The position numbers and the translations under genes were made by a program. From Rikenellaceae bacterium (GTDB taxonomy: Bacteria > Bacteroidota > Bacteroidia > Bacteroidales > UBA932), in the NCBI GenBank assembly GCA_003542575.1, contig DPKJ01000012.1:113790-177789 (forward strand): a stretch of 64,000 nucleotides of DNA, written 5' to 3'. This document shows, piece by piece, positions 39,805-49,091 of the stretch. Every line of letters begins with the position of its first letter. The stretch's first letter is position 1. The notes under the pieces were generated by a model. The model saw nothing but the letters and a program-made list of their open reading frames with translations. It made no database searches and had not been told where the DNA came from.

Positions 39805-41058
39805 TTATCTCTTTCCCAATTTAAGAATCAGTGAGTCAATATAACCAACAGAGATTAGTGAGTCTCTCTGCAACATAACTCTTGAAATGGTCTCTTTGAA
39901 TGACTCTGCGCTAGACTTTTTAATCGGATCGGCCGGAGGTGCCTCCATAGTGAGTGGATTAATAGGTTTTCCGTTCTTCCATACTCTAAAGTCAAGATGC
40001 GGGCCGGTTGAGAGACCTGTACTTCCAACATAGCCTATAACCTCTCCCTGTCTCACTCTTTTCCCGACAGCTAGCCCTTTTGCATAGTTGTGAAGATGCA
40101 GATATGCTGTTGTATAAGTTGAATTATGTTTAATTCTTACGGTGTTTCCGCCTCCACCAGCATAACCTTTCTGAATTACAACTCCGTCACCGATGCTCAT
40201 TACCGGAGTTCCCCTTGGCGCTGCATAATCAACTCCAGTGTGGGGTCTTACCACTCTTGTTACCGGATGCCTTCGTGCGTATGAAAATCCTGACGAAATA
40301 CGTGAAAAACTCAAAGGTGCCTTAAGAAATGCTTTCCGCAGGTTTTCTCCTTTTTCGTTCCAATACTGAGCAACTTCATCTTGTATAAAACGATAAGCAT
40401 CATACTCCCTGCCTGCATGATTAAAATATGCCCCATGGATTGTACCTATATCTACAAACTTATCGCCCACATATAACTCTTCGTATATTGCCACAAATGA
40501 GTCTCCCTTTCTAAGTCCGAAAAAGTCTATAGACCAGGCATAAATATCAGATAACCTCAAAGCAAGAAGAGGGTTATAACCTGCCCTTACAACGTCGTTC
40601 CAAAGAGATGAATTTATTGTTACCGCTGCCATTTTTAATCTGCTCTCAATCGCTCGCTCCGATACCTTTACAACAATTGAATCATGTACACCAAATGTTA
40701 CGAAAGATGTTTTTGTGTCCTCATAAACAAGGTAGGCAAGCTTGCGATCTTCGTCCTTTGTGAAGAAAGCTTTGTAGCTGTTTCCAATTTTTATCTTTCT
40801 AAGATCAAAAATTCCCCTTGATGCCTGGGTCAGAGAGTAAATATCTGATTGAGGAACACCTAGTGATGTCATTAGATTTGTGAAGAACTCTCCACGCTTG
40901 ATTTGCCCCTCTTCGGACTCAAATTCCGACATCGGAAATCCAAATTCATATACCTCATTTTCTGTAACTTCCGTCTCAAGACTTTCGACATTTTCTCCTC
41001 TCTTTGAAGTGCATGAGAGCTGAGTTAAAATTAGTGCAATTAAAAAAATCCTCTTCAT
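39805..41058 (-). CDS. M23-family metallopeptidase lipoprotein
   Basis: The 417-residue protein has a lipoprotein signal (lipobox TQLSC, C16). The C-terminal LytM/M23 domain carries HTGVDYAAPRGTPV (HxxxD), YLHLHNYA and TGPHLDFRVW (HxH-type), the zinc ligands of active peptidases. The about 250 upstream residues form an OapA/NlpD-like region. All expected zinc ligands are present, so it could cleave peptidoglycan cross-links. It diverges from mraZ at the head of the dcw cluster. A minus-strand TATCTTCG at 41085-41078 may be its -7 box. Confidence 0.9.
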   Translation of the reverse strand: MKRIFLIALILTQLSCTSKRGENVESLETEVTENEVYEFGFPMSEFESEEGQIKRGEFFTNLMTSLGVPQSDIYSLTQASRGIFDLRKIKIGNSYKAFFTKDEDRKLAYLVYEDTKTSFVTFGVHDSIVVKVSERAIESRLKMAAVTINSSLWNDVVRAGYNPLLALRLSDIYAWSIDFFGLRKGDSFVAIYEELYVGDKFVDIGTIHGAYFNHAGREYDAYRFIQDEVAQYWNEKGENLRKAFLKAPLSFSRISSGFSYARRHPVTRVVRPHTGVDYAAPRGTPVMSIGDGVVIQKGYAGGGGNTVRIKHNSTYTTAYLHLHNYAKGLAVGKRVRQGEVIGYVGSTGLSTGPHLDFRVWKNGKPINPLTMEAPPADPIKKSSAESFKETISRVMLQRDSLISVGYIDSLILKLGKR

Positions 41059-41115
41059 CCTTATCCATTTTGTTGCTCGAAGATAGATAATTAATCCAAG
41101 ATTGTTGAAAAATAT

Positions 41116-41153
41116 GTGGAAAAAATTGTAAAAATTTGTAATAAAGTGGAAAA
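41116..41153. promoter_or_regulatory. Candidate MraZ operator: two GTGGAAAA repeats
   Basis: GTGGAAAA occurs at 41116-41123 and 41146-41153, in direct orientation and 30 bp apart, about three helical turns. They bracket the -33 element of the mraZ promoter. Known MraZ operators are repeated GTGG-type boxes upstream of mraZ. The match is by eye only. Confidence 0.45.
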
Positions 41154-41168
41154 GATTCTTTAAATTTG
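41135..41168 (+). promoter_or_regulatory. Promoter of the dcw cluster
   Basis: TTTG (41135-41138), a 22-bp spacer and TAAATTTG (41161-41168) followed by CC. The ATG of mraZ is 31 nt downstream. No other clear promoter is seen inside the cluster. Confidence 0.6.
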
Positions 41169-41199
41169 CCTAGGTCAAATCCACAATTCAGGATAAGTA

Positions 41200-41646
41200 A
41201 TGATAAAGTTCATAGGAGAACATACAGCAAAGATAGATGACAAAGGGAGAGTTGTTTTTCCTTCGTCACTTAAAGCCATGCTGGGAGGCTCCGCTGATCT
41301 TAGATTTGTGGTTAAAAAGGACCTCTATTTCAATTGTCTTGAGATGTACACCTATGAGGAGTGGATAAGACAATCTGAGGAGGTAAAATCCCGTCTCAAT
41401 TTTTTCAAAAAAGAGCACGCCCTCTTCTGGAGGGAGTACATGAGAGACAGAGCCTTGGTCGAACCGGATGAAAAATTTGGCAGAATATCAATTCCTAAAA
41501 GGCTCCTGAGTGAAATTGGAGTAGACAGGGAGGTGCTATTTGCAGGCAATGACCACAAAGTTGAAATCTGGGCGAAAGAGAATTATAGCCAGGACAGACT
41601 CCCCGGAAATGACTATTCAGAATTAGCAGAGAAAATCTTAGGATAA
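41200..41646 (+). CDS. mraZ: Transcriptional regulator MraZ
   Basis: The 148-residue protein has two SpoVT-AbrB-like halves: KIDDKGRVVFPSSLKAML near the N-terminus and KFGRISIPKRLLSEIGVDREVLFAG in the second half (in part). MraZ binds direct repeats upstream of its own gene and represses the dcw operon in other bacteria. It is the first gene of the cluster and its stop overlaps the strong Shine-Dalgarno of rsmH. Confidence 0.94.
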   Translation: MIKFIGEHTAKIDDKGRVVFPSSLKAMLGGSADLRFVVKKDLYFNCLEMYTYEEWIRQSEEVKSRLNFFKKEHALFWREYMRDRALVEPDEKFGRISIPKRLLSEIGVDREVLFAGNDHKVEIWAKENYSQDRLPGNDYSELAEKILG

Positions 41647-41651
41647 GGAGG
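41645..41651 (+). promoter_or_regulatory. Strong Shine-Dalgarno of rsmH
   Basis: AAGGAGG ends 8 nt before the rsmH ATG at 41660. It is unusual in this window, where most starts have no Shine-Dalgarno, as is normal in Bacteroidota. Confidence 0.6.
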
Positions 41652-41659
41652 AGCCGGTT

Positions 41660-42562
41660 ATGGGAATTTACCACACACCTGTACTACTTGAAGAGAGTGT
41701 ATCAGCCTTGGTTTTATCCAAGGGGGGCATATATGCCGATGTTACTTTTGGTGGCGGGGGACACAGCAGGGAGATCCTGAACAGACTCGACAACAAGGGG
41801 CAGTTAATTGCAATGGACAGAGACACCGATGCGTTGAAAAATGCACCGGATGACAAAAGGTTGGTTCTTGTACATAACAATTTCAGATTTCTGAGAAATT
41901 ATGTCAGGTACCACGGATATGAAAAATTGGACGGAATATTGGCAGATCTTGGGGTCTCTTCACATCAGTTCGACACAGAGCAGAGAGGATTCTCTTTCAG
42001 ATTTGACTCTCTCCTGGATATGAGAATGAACACGCTTGCAAAACAGACTGCAGCAGATATTTTAAATAGTTATCAGCAAGAGGAGCTCTCAAGTGTGCTC
42101 TGGAAATATGGCGAAGTTGAAAACAGCAGGAAGGTGGCGTCACTTATATGCCGGGAGAGGGAGAAGATGTCGATAAAAACTACAGCAGATCTGAACAGGG
42201 CACTTGCCCCGGTTCTACCAAAATTCTCAGAGCACAAATATCTGGCAAAGGTATATCAGGCTTTAAGAATAGAGGTAAACGGAGAGATGAAGGCATTGGA
42301 ATATTTTTTAAATGACACAAAAGAGATTCTTAAACCGGGAGGGAGATTGGTAATAATAACCTACCATTCGCTGGAAGACAGAATGGTAAAAATTTTTATG
42401 AAATCGGGAAATACAGAGGGAAAGATAGAGAAAGATTTATATGGAAAATTTGAAACACCTTTTAAGATAATAACAAAAAAACCGATAACTCCTTCTGAAG
42501 AGGAGATATCGTCCAACACAAGGGCAAGAAGCGCAAAATTACGAGTTGCAGAAAGAGTATGA
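41660..42562 (+). CDS. rsmH: 16S rRNA (cytosine(1402)-N4)-methyltransferase
   Basis: A 300-residue SAM-dependent enzyme: YHTPVLLEESVSALVL, YADVTFGGGGHSREIL (SAM site), DGILADLGVSSHQFD, RGFSFRFDSLLDMRM and a C-terminal ITYHSLEDRMVKIFMK and SNTRARSAKLRVAER. It N4-methylates C1402 of 16S rRNA, the same nucleotide that RsmI modifies. It is 13 bp downstream of mraZ. Confidence 0.97.
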   Translation: MGIYHTPVLLEESVSALVLSKGGIYADVTFGGGGHSREILNRLDNKGQLIAMDRDTDALKNAPDDKRLVLVHNNFRFLRNYVRYHGYEKLDGILADLGVSSHQFDTEQRGFSFRFDSLLDMRMNTLAKQTAADILNSYQQEELSSVLWKYGEVENSRKVASLICREREKMSIKTTADLNRALAPVLPKFSEHKYLAKVYQALRIEVNGEMKALEYFLNDTKEILKPGGRLVIITYHSLEDRMVKIFMKSGNTEGKIEKDLYGKFETPFKIITKKPITPSEEEISSNTRARSAKLRVAERV

Positions 42563-42578
42563 TTAAAAGAACCTGACT

Positions 42579-42902
42579 ATGGCTAAGAAAAACTGGATGA
42601 ATGAGATACTTGGGGGGCAAATACTCCTGCACAGCGGTATCCTGCAACACGCCCGTTTTGTCCTGTTTCTGTTTGTCCTTGTAATCCTTTACATAACCAT
42701 AAACTTCGGAATGGAGAGCAGTCTCCTCATCGAACGAAGGAACCAGAGAGAACTTAAACACCTAAAGGCAGATTTTACAAGTAAATCTGCGAGGCTACAA
42801 TATCAAAGCAAGAGACTTGAGGTCGAAAAGAGACTTCTGGAACTTAATTCAACATTAAAGGCACCACAGAATCCTCCAAAAAGGGTAATTATCGGAGAGT
42901 AA
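42579..42902 (+). CDS. ftsL: FtsL-like divisome protein
   Basis: The 107-residue protein has a short cytosolic N-terminus, one membrane helix (about residues 26-42, VLFLFVLVILYITINFG) and a periplasmic coiled-coil (ERRNQRELKHLKADFTSKS, then LEVEKRLLELNS). The topology, size and position between rsmH and ftsI are those of FtsL, which is poorly conserved in sequence. It would act in the FtsQLB complex. Confidence 0.85.
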   Translation: MAKKNWMNEILGGQILLHSGILQHARFVLFLFVLVILYITINFGMESSLLIERRNQRELKHLKADFTSKSARLQYQSKRLEVEKRLLELNSTLKAPQNPPKRVIIGE

Positions 42903-42906
42903 CTTT

Positions 42907-45009
42907 ATGAACACATTCATAAAAAGGGTATATATCGTTTATGTTTTGCTCATTATCCTCACTTTAAGGATAATGTGGAGAATCATATTCCTTCAGTACT
43001 TTGCCGATATTAAAATTAGTGATACTGATATATCGTTCAGGCAGGAGGAGATTGAGGCAACAAGGGGAAGTGTTCTTGCTATGGACGGGAGGCCTCTTTC
43101 GGCATCTGTTCCATATTTTCAGATAAGAATGGACTGCGTCGTTCCGATAGACACTCTCTTCAATAACAATATTGATGCTCTTTCAAGAGAGCTGTCGCTC
43201 TTTTACAATGATAAGAGTGCTGCTGAATACAAACGCGAACTTGTAACTGCCAGAAGAGAGGGTAAGAGATATAAAACCGTTGGGAACAGACTGGTTGACT
43301 ACAGCGAAATGCTTCAGATTAGAAAATTCCCCATTTTTAAAGAGGGAGTAAACAGAGGAGGTATTATTACCGAGCAGAGAAACAGACGGAACAACCCTTA
43401 CGGAAGGCTTGCATACAGGACAATTGGCTTTATAAATAATGAGGGTGTAGGTGTAGGAATCGAGAAGAGCTATGACTACTATTTAAAAGGTATTCCGGGG
43501 AGACAAACTGTTCAGAGAATGTTGGGAGGTGAATGGGTTCCTGTTATCGGGGAAGAGATGGTTCTTCCGAATGACGGTATGGATATTCAAACCACCTTAA
43601 GCATTGAGATACAGGAAGCTGCTGAAAACGCTTTAAGAGAGCAATTATCAAAATCAGATGTATTTGAAGGTGCCACTGTGATTGTAATGGAGGTTAAAAC
43701 CGGAGCAATAAGGGCAATTGCAAACATGAAGAAGGGTGCCGGCGGAACATTTGACGAATCATATAATTATGCTGTTGCTCATGCAACTGAGCCTGGTTCA
43801 ACTTTTAAGCTTGCAACTCTTGTGGCACTGCTTGAAGATGGATTTGTAACTCTTGATACAAAGGTCGATGCCGGAAACGGTAAGTGGGCATACAGTACTA
43901 CAAATTTCACAGATGTAAGAGCCGGCGGTTACGGAAACATAAGTGTACTTGAGGCATTTGAAAAATCATCAAATGTGGCATTTGCAAAACTTGCAGTTGA
44001 ACACTACGCCAACAACGAAAAAAGCTATGTGAACCGTATAATGAATATGAAGATTAACGAACGGTTTAATCTCGATCTTCCGGGAGAGGCAAGAGCTGCC
44101 ATATATATGCCCGGAGATCCGATGTGGTCAAGATTATCTCTGCCAATGATGTCAATTGGTTACTTCTCTCTTCTCACCCCTCTGCACACACTTACCTTTT
44201 ACAATGCAATTGCCAATAATGGCAAGATGATGAAACCCTATTTTGTAGAGAATCTTCAAAAGAACGGTGTAATTGTAAAAGAGTTTGGTCCGCAAGAGGT
44301 GAGCGGCTCTGTGTGCTCAAAGAAAACCATAGAGCAGGTACACAGAGCCCTCAGAGGGGTAGTAGAACACGGAACTGCAAAACCACTTGACAATCCCAAC
44401 TATAAAATATCTGGCAAAACCGGAACTGCGCAGATAGCATTCGATGGCAGATATAAAGATGCTCAGGGAAACAAGAAGCACCAGGCTTCATTTGCCGGCT
44501 TCTTTCCATCCGACAACCCTGAATATTCAGCCATTGTTGTGCTTTATACAAACAAAACAAGTGGAAACTTTTATGGTGGAGCGTGGGCAGCCCCTGTATT
44601 TAAGCTGGTTGCCGATAAAATCTACTCTGTAAGTCCGCACTGGAATGAGCCTGTTAAAGCAGAGGAGAGAGAAGAGTATCCTGAAGTTCTTGCAGGAGCG
44701 GGGTCATCGGTCAGAGAGGTATTGCCAAGATTAAGGACAAGCTTCAGATCGGTAGCACAGGGAGAGTGGTTAAGAAGAGACAGCACTGGTAAAGCACTGG
44801 TCTCATATCAGGCAGTACCAAACGACTCTGTGCCGGATGTTACCAGCATGGGGCTTAAAGATGCACTCTATCTTCTGGAAAACAGAGGATACAAAGTACA
44901 GTTCAAAGGCAAAGGGAGGGTTACCCTTCAAAATCCTTTACCGGGAACCTATCTTCCTAAAAACGGAGTTATTGACCTTCAACTTTCAGAATTTTATGTT
45001 GTTAAGTAA
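42907..45009 (+). CDS. ftsI: Division-specific transpeptidase FtsI (PBP3) with PASTA domain
   Basis: The 700-residue protein has an N-terminal membrane helix (about 8-30), a pedestal domain (ATRGSVLAMDGRPLS) and a transpeptidase domain with S298 in GSTFKL (SxxK), SSN at 354-356 and KTG at 504-506. A PASTA domain follows near residues 640-700 (VPDVTSMGLKDALYLLENRGY). It cross-links septal peptidoglycan. It starts 4 bp after ftsL and its end overlaps murE by 14 bp. Confidence 0.95.
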   Translation: MNTFIKRVYIVYVLLIILTLRIMWRIIFLQYFADIKISDTDISFRQEEIEATRGSVLAMDGRPLSASVPYFQIRMDCVVPIDTLFNNNIDALSRELSLFYNDKSAAEYKRELVTARREGKRYKTVGNRLVDYSEMLQIRKFPIFKEGVNRGGIITEQRNRRNNPYGRLAYRTIGFINNEGVGVGIEKSYDYYLKGIPGRQTVQRMLGGEWVPVIGEEMVLPNDGMDIQTTLSIEIQEAAENALREQLSKSDVFEGATVIVMEVKTGAIRAIANMKKGAGGTFDESYNYAVAHATEPGSTFKLATLVALLEDGFVTLDTKVDAGNGKWAYSTTNFTDVRAGGYGNISVLEAFEKSSNVAFAKLAVEHYANNEKSYVNRIMNMKINERFNLDLPGEARAAIYMPGDPMWSRLSLPMMSIGYFSLLTPLHTLTFYNAIANNGKMMKPYFVENLQKNGVIVKEFGPQEVSGSVCSKKTIEQVHRALRGVVEHGTAKPLDNPNYKISGKTGTAQIAFDGRYKDAQGNKKHQASFAGFFPSDNPEYSAIVVLYTNKTSGNFYGGAWAAPVFKLVADKIYSVSPHWNEPVKAEEREEYPEVLAGAGSSVREVLPRLRTSFRSVAQGEWLRRDSTGKALVSYQAVPNDSVPDVTSMGLKDALYLLENRGYKVQFKGKGRVTLQNPLPGTYLPKNGVIDLQLSEFYVVK

Positions 45010-46447
45010 TATCATACAAAATGTAGGCAGCCTAAAAACTACCGGGAATATTGAAATAGATATCTCATCAGTAGTTTTTGACTCAAGAGAGGTAAAAAAA
45101 GGATCTCTGTTTGTAGCATTAAAGGGCACATCATCAGATGGTCACAGCTATATAGCTTCGGCACTGAAATCCGGTGCAGTTGCCATTATGTGCGAAGATT
45201 CTACAAATGTTCCTTCGGGTACTACAACCATTGTAGTCAAAAACAGCCATTATGCATTGGGAGTAGCTGCCTCTGAATTTTTTGGGAATCCTTCTGAGAA
45301 AATTAAATTAGTAGGTATTACAGGAACTAACGGGAAAACAACGACTGTAACCCTTCTTTATCAGCTATTTACCAAATTGGGTTATAAATGCGGACTTCTC
45401 TCTACAATTGCAAATTATATAGGCGACACCAAATTTGAGGCAACCCACACAACTCCCGATCCTGTGAGTATTAACTCTCTGCTCTCCGAAATGGCAACCG
45501 GCGGCTGTGAATATTGCTTTATGGAGGTTAGCTCTCATTCTCTTGATCAACAAAGAGTTGCAGGACTGACTTTCACAGGAGCAATTTTCTCAAACATAAC
45601 CCACGATCACCTTGATTATCACAAAACCTTTATTGAGTATATAAAGGCAAAGAAGATCCTGTTTGACAACCTTCCATCAGAATGTTTTGCACTAACCAAC
45701 ATTGATGATAAAAACGGGTTGGTAATGGTACAAAACTGCAAGGCAAAGGTTCACACCTACTCTTGCCTTTCACCTGCATCATTCAATTGCAGAATAATTG
45801 AAAACAGTCTTGACGGTATGCTTTTGAGAATTGGCAATAAAGAGGTCTGGACAAAATTCATAGGAACTCATAACGCATATAATCTGCTGGCAGTTTACTC
45901 AACGGCAATCTTGCTGGGTGCCGCACAGGAGGAGACTCTGGTGGCATTAAGTTCACTTGAATCGGTATCAGGAAGACTTGAATATATAAAGGGAGGAGAA
46001 GACATTACTGCAGTGGTTGATTATGCTCATACCCCGGATGCACTTGAAAATGTCTTGAAAACACTTAGTGACAGCGCTGCCGGCAGAGAGATAATCACAG
46101 TATTCGGTTGTGGGGGAGACAGAGACAAGACAAAGAGACCTGAGATGGCTCAGGTGTCGGCAAAGTATTCAGATAAAATTATTGTTACATCAGATAATCC
46201 GCGCTTTGAAGAGCCTGAAGAGATTATTGAAGATATAAAAAAGGGATTTACCGTATCAGAGCGCGCCAGAGCTCTCTTTATCACAGATCGCAGGGAGGCT
46301 ATTAGAACAGCTGCTGCACTTGCAAAACCGGGGTCTCTGATTTTAGTGGCAGGCAAAGGACATGAGAATTATCAGGATGTAAAGGGTGTTAAACACCATT
46401 TTGACGATAAGGAGATTATTCAAGAGATTTTTGATATAAAACAATAA
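44996..46447 (+). CDS. murE: UDP-N-acetylmuramoyl-tripeptide synthetase (meso-DAP adding)
   Basis: The 483-residue Mur ligase has the ATP site GITGTNGKTTT, VVFDSREVKKGSLFVAL, MEVSSHSLDQQRV and VVDYAHTPDALENVL. The DNPR motif (TSDNPRFEEPEE) is typical of enzymes adding meso-diaminopimelate rather than lysine. The ATG at 44996 (MLLSNIIQNV) is chosen; the frame is open further upstream inside ftsI, but that segment does not resemble MurE. It overlaps ftsI by 14 bp. Confidence 0.95.
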   Translation: MLLSNIIQNVGSLKTTGNIEIDISSVVFDSREVKKGSLFVALKGTSSDGHSYIASALKSGAVAIMCEDSTNVPSGTTTIVVKNSHYALGVAASEFFGNPSEKIKLVGITGTNGKTTTVTLLYQLFTKLGYKCGLLSTIANYIGDTKFEATHTTPDPVSINSLLSEMATGGCEYCFMEVSSHSLDQQRVAGLTFTGAIFSNITHDHLDYHKTFIEYIKAKKILFDNLPSECFALTNIDDKNGLVMVQNCKAKVHTYSCLSPASFNCRIIENSLDGMLLRIGNKEVWTKFIGTHNAYNLLAVYSTAILLGAAQEETLVALSSLESVSGRLEYIKGGEDITAVVDYAHTPDALENVLKTLSDSAAGREIITVFGCGGDRDKTKRPEMAQVSAKYSDKIIVTSDNPRFEEPEEIIEDIKKGFTVSERARALFITDRREAIRTAAALAKPGSLILVAGKGHENYQDVKGVKHHFDDKEIIQEIFDIKQ

Positions 46448-46451
46448 GGCA

Positions 46452-47732
46452 ATGTTATATAACTTATTCGAATATCTTAGAGAGAGTGTGGACTTCCCCG
46501 GAATAGGGCTGTTCAGATACATCACATTCAGAGCATTTGCAGCCATACTCCTGTCTTTGATAATTGCCCTTTTTGTAGGTAAAAAAATCATCCATAAGCT
46601 CGCTATGAAACAGATTGGCGAAGATATACGTGATTTGGGACTGGAGGGTCAGATTCAGAAAAAGGGAACTCCTACAATGGGAGGAATTATAATTTTGATA
46701 GCAACACTGATTCCTGCACTTCTGCTTGGTGATCTTACTAATATATATGTTCAGCTTCTGATAGTTACAGCTATATGGCTTGGGTTTATCGGTTTCGCAG
46801 ATGACTATATAAAGGTTTTCAAGAAGAATAAGGAGGGTCTTAAGGGTAGATTTAAAATATTTGGTCAGATAGGACTTGGGCTTATAGTTGGAGTTGCTCT
46901 TTATGCAAGTGACCAGGCAATTGTGAGAGTTCCTGCAACATCGGTGGAGAAGGATGCAAAATCTGAGTTAGTATCGCAGGAGGGGTTTGAATCAAGAGTG
47001 AGTTACTTCAAAGATGAAAAGAGCACAAAAACAACCATCCCATTTATAAAGGACAATGAATTTGACTATGCCTGGCTCTCACCCTTCAACGGGAAAGCCG
47101 GTAAAAACGTTGCCTGGATTATTTATATAATTTCAATAATATTCATTGTAACGGCTGTGTCCAATGGCACAAATCTTACAGATGGAATGGATGGCCTTAC
47201 CACCGGGATATCTGTAATAGTGGGTACAACGCTGGCAATACTGGCATATCTCTCCGGAAACGTAATATATGCAAACTACCTCCACATAATGTATCTGCCA
47301 AACACAGGTGAAATTGTGGTTGTAATGGCAGCATTCATTGGTGCTTTGATAGGATTCCTTTGGTACAACTCCTACCCTGCCCAGGTATTTATGGGTGATA
47401 CAGGGAGTCTGGCAATTGGTGGCATTATTGCAGTTGCGGCAGTTATGATCAGAAAAGAGCTGTTAATTCCAATTCTTTGCGGCATTTTCTTCGTTGAGAG
47501 TCTGTCGGTTATAATCCAAAGAATTTATTTCAAATACACAAAACGGAAGTATGGCAAAGGTGTCCGGGTGTTTAAGATGTCACCTCTTCACCATCATTTT
47601 CAGATTGAGAGCAGTGAATCAATTATCAAATCTCCTAAAAGGGCTCTTCCGGAGGCAAAAATCGTTACACGCTTTTGGATTATAGCAATATTTCTTGCAG
47701 TTATTACAATAATTACCTTAAAAATAAGATAA
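46452..47732 (+). CDS. mraY: Phospho-N-acetylmuramoyl-pentapeptide-transferase
   Basis: A 426-residue multi-pass membrane enzyme with KKGTPTMGGI, GFADDYIKVFKKNKEGLKG and NLTDGMDGLTTG, carrying the catalytic aspartates, and HHHFQ near the C-terminus. It makes lipid I. It is longer than the about 360-residue E. coli enzyme because of an extra, mostly hydrophilic segment around residues 155-215. The spacing to murE is 4 bp. Confidence 0.95.
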   Translation: MLYNLFEYLRESVDFPGIGLFRYITFRAFAAILLSLIIALFVGKKIIHKLAMKQIGEDIRDLGLEGQIQKKGTPTMGGIIILIATLIPALLLGDLTNIYVQLLIVTAIWLGFIGFADDYIKVFKKNKEGLKGRFKIFGQIGLGLIVGVALYASDQAIVRVPATSVEKDAKSELVSQEGFESRVSYFKDEKSTKTTIPFIKDNEFDYAWLSPFNGKAGKNVAWIIYIISIIFIVTAVSNGTNLTDGMDGLTTGISVIVGTTLAILAYLSGNVIYANYLHIMYLPNTGEIVVVMAAFIGALIGFLWYNSYPAQVFMGDTGSLAIGGIIAVAAVMIRKELLIPILCGIFFVESLSVIIQRIYFKYTKRKYGKGVRVFKMSPLHHHFQIESSESIIKSPKRALPEAKIVTRFWIIAIFLAVITIITLKIR

Positions 47733-47733
47733 T

Positions 47734-49068
47734 ATGAACAGAGTTGTCGTTCTTGGCGGGGGTGAAAGCGGAGTGGGAACAGCGGTTCTTGCTACAATTA
47801 AGGGGCATGAAGTGTTCCTTTCAGACAGCAATATGGTGACCGACCAGGCCAGGGAGTTGCTTGAAAAGTACGATATCCCTTTTGAAGAGGGAGGTCATAC
47901 AAGAGACAAGATTCTCAATGCCTCTGTTGTCGTTAAGAGCCCCGGTATTCCGGATACGGTTCCTATCGTCGAAGAGTTAATCAGTAATAATGTCCCGGTT
48001 ATATCTGAGATTGAGTTTGCCGGGAGATACGACAAATCAAAAAAGATATGCGTAACGGGAAGTAACGGAAAAACAACCACCGCTTCGATAATCTACTTTC
48101 TGCTAAAAAATGCAGGGCTAAATGTAGGTCTGGCCGGAAACATCGGTCAGAGTTACGCTTTTCAGGTGGCAACTTGCAATTATGAATATTACGTTCTAGA
48201 GTTGAGCAGTTTTCAACTTGAAGGAATGTATGATTTCAAAGCCGATATAGCTGTATTACTAAACATAACCCCGGACCATCTTGACAGATACAACAATCAG
48301 ATGGAGAACTATATAAAGGCAAAATTCAGGATAACACAAAACATGTCTGCCGATGATTGCTTTATCTTTTGTGCCGACGACGAAGTGAGCATTTCTCACC
48401 TTAATCAAATTGTTTTGCATGCAAAGCAACTTCCTTTCAGTCAACAGAAAGAAGTTGAAGAGGGTGCGTTCGTAAAGGACGAAAAGATGCATGTAAACTA
48501 TGTTGACCGGGAATATCAGATGTTTCTCAATGAACTTTCGCTTCAGGGCAAACACAATGTTTACAACTCTATGGCAGCTGCAATTACCGGAAAGGTACTG
48601 GATATCGATAACGAAGTACTGAGGGAGAGCCTCTCAAGCTTTCAGGGTGTAGAGCACAGGATGGAAAAGGTGCTTAAGGTTAAAAATGTGTTGTATATCA
48701 ATGATTCAAAGGCAACAAATGTTAACTCAACCTGGTATGCTCTTGAGAGCATGACAACTCCGGTAGTGTGGATTGCAGGCGGTAAAGACAAAGGAAATGA
48801 GTATGAGCCGCTTTTCGAGCTTGTTAAAGAGCGTGTAAGGGCAATTATATGTCTTGGTGCCGATAACACAAAACTACATAAAGTTTTTGGAGGTATGGTT
48901 GACAATATGTATGATGCAAAATCTGCAAAGGAGGCTGTTGAGATTGCCTATAATATAGCTCAGCCGGGTGATACAGTTTTACTATCTCCGGCCTGTGCAA
49001 GTTTTGATCTTTTCAAAAATTTTGAAGAGAGGGGCAGATTATTTAAGGAGGCAGTACAAAAGCTTTAA
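47734..49068 (+). CDS. murD: UDP-N-acetylmuramoylalanine--D-glutamate ligase
   Basis: The 444-residue ligase opens with a Rossmann-like VVLGGGESGVGTAVLA, has the ATP site VTGSNGKTTTASII, YYVLELSSFQLEGM, LNITPDHLDRY, HRMEKVLKVKNVLYINDSKATN (in pieces) and LSPACASFDLFKNFEERG. It adds D-Glu to UDP-MurNAc-L-Ala. It begins 1 bp after mraY. Confidence 0.96.
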   Translation: MNRVVVLGGGESGVGTAVLATIKGHEVFLSDSNMVTDQARELLEKYDIPFEEGGHTRDKILNASVVVKSPGIPDTVPIVEELISNNVPVISEIEFAGRYDKSKKICVTGSNGKTTTASIIYFLLKNAGLNVGLAGNIGQSYAFQVATCNYEYYVLELSSFQLEGMYDFKADIAVLLNITPDHLDRYNNQMENYIKAKFRITQNMSADDCFIFCADDEVSISHLNQIVLHAKQLPFSQQKEVEEGAFVKDEKMHVNYVDREYQMFLNELSLQGKHNVYNSMAAAITGKVLDIDNEVLRESLSSFQGVEHRMEKVLKVKNVLYINDSKATNVNSTWYALESMTTPVVWIAGGKDKGNEYEPLFELVKERVRAIICLGADNTKLHKVFGGMVDNMYDAKSAKEAVEIAYNIAQPGDTVLLSPACASFDLFKNFEERGRLFKEAVQKL

Positions 49069-49091
49069 TAATTCGAGACTTAAAAAGACTC

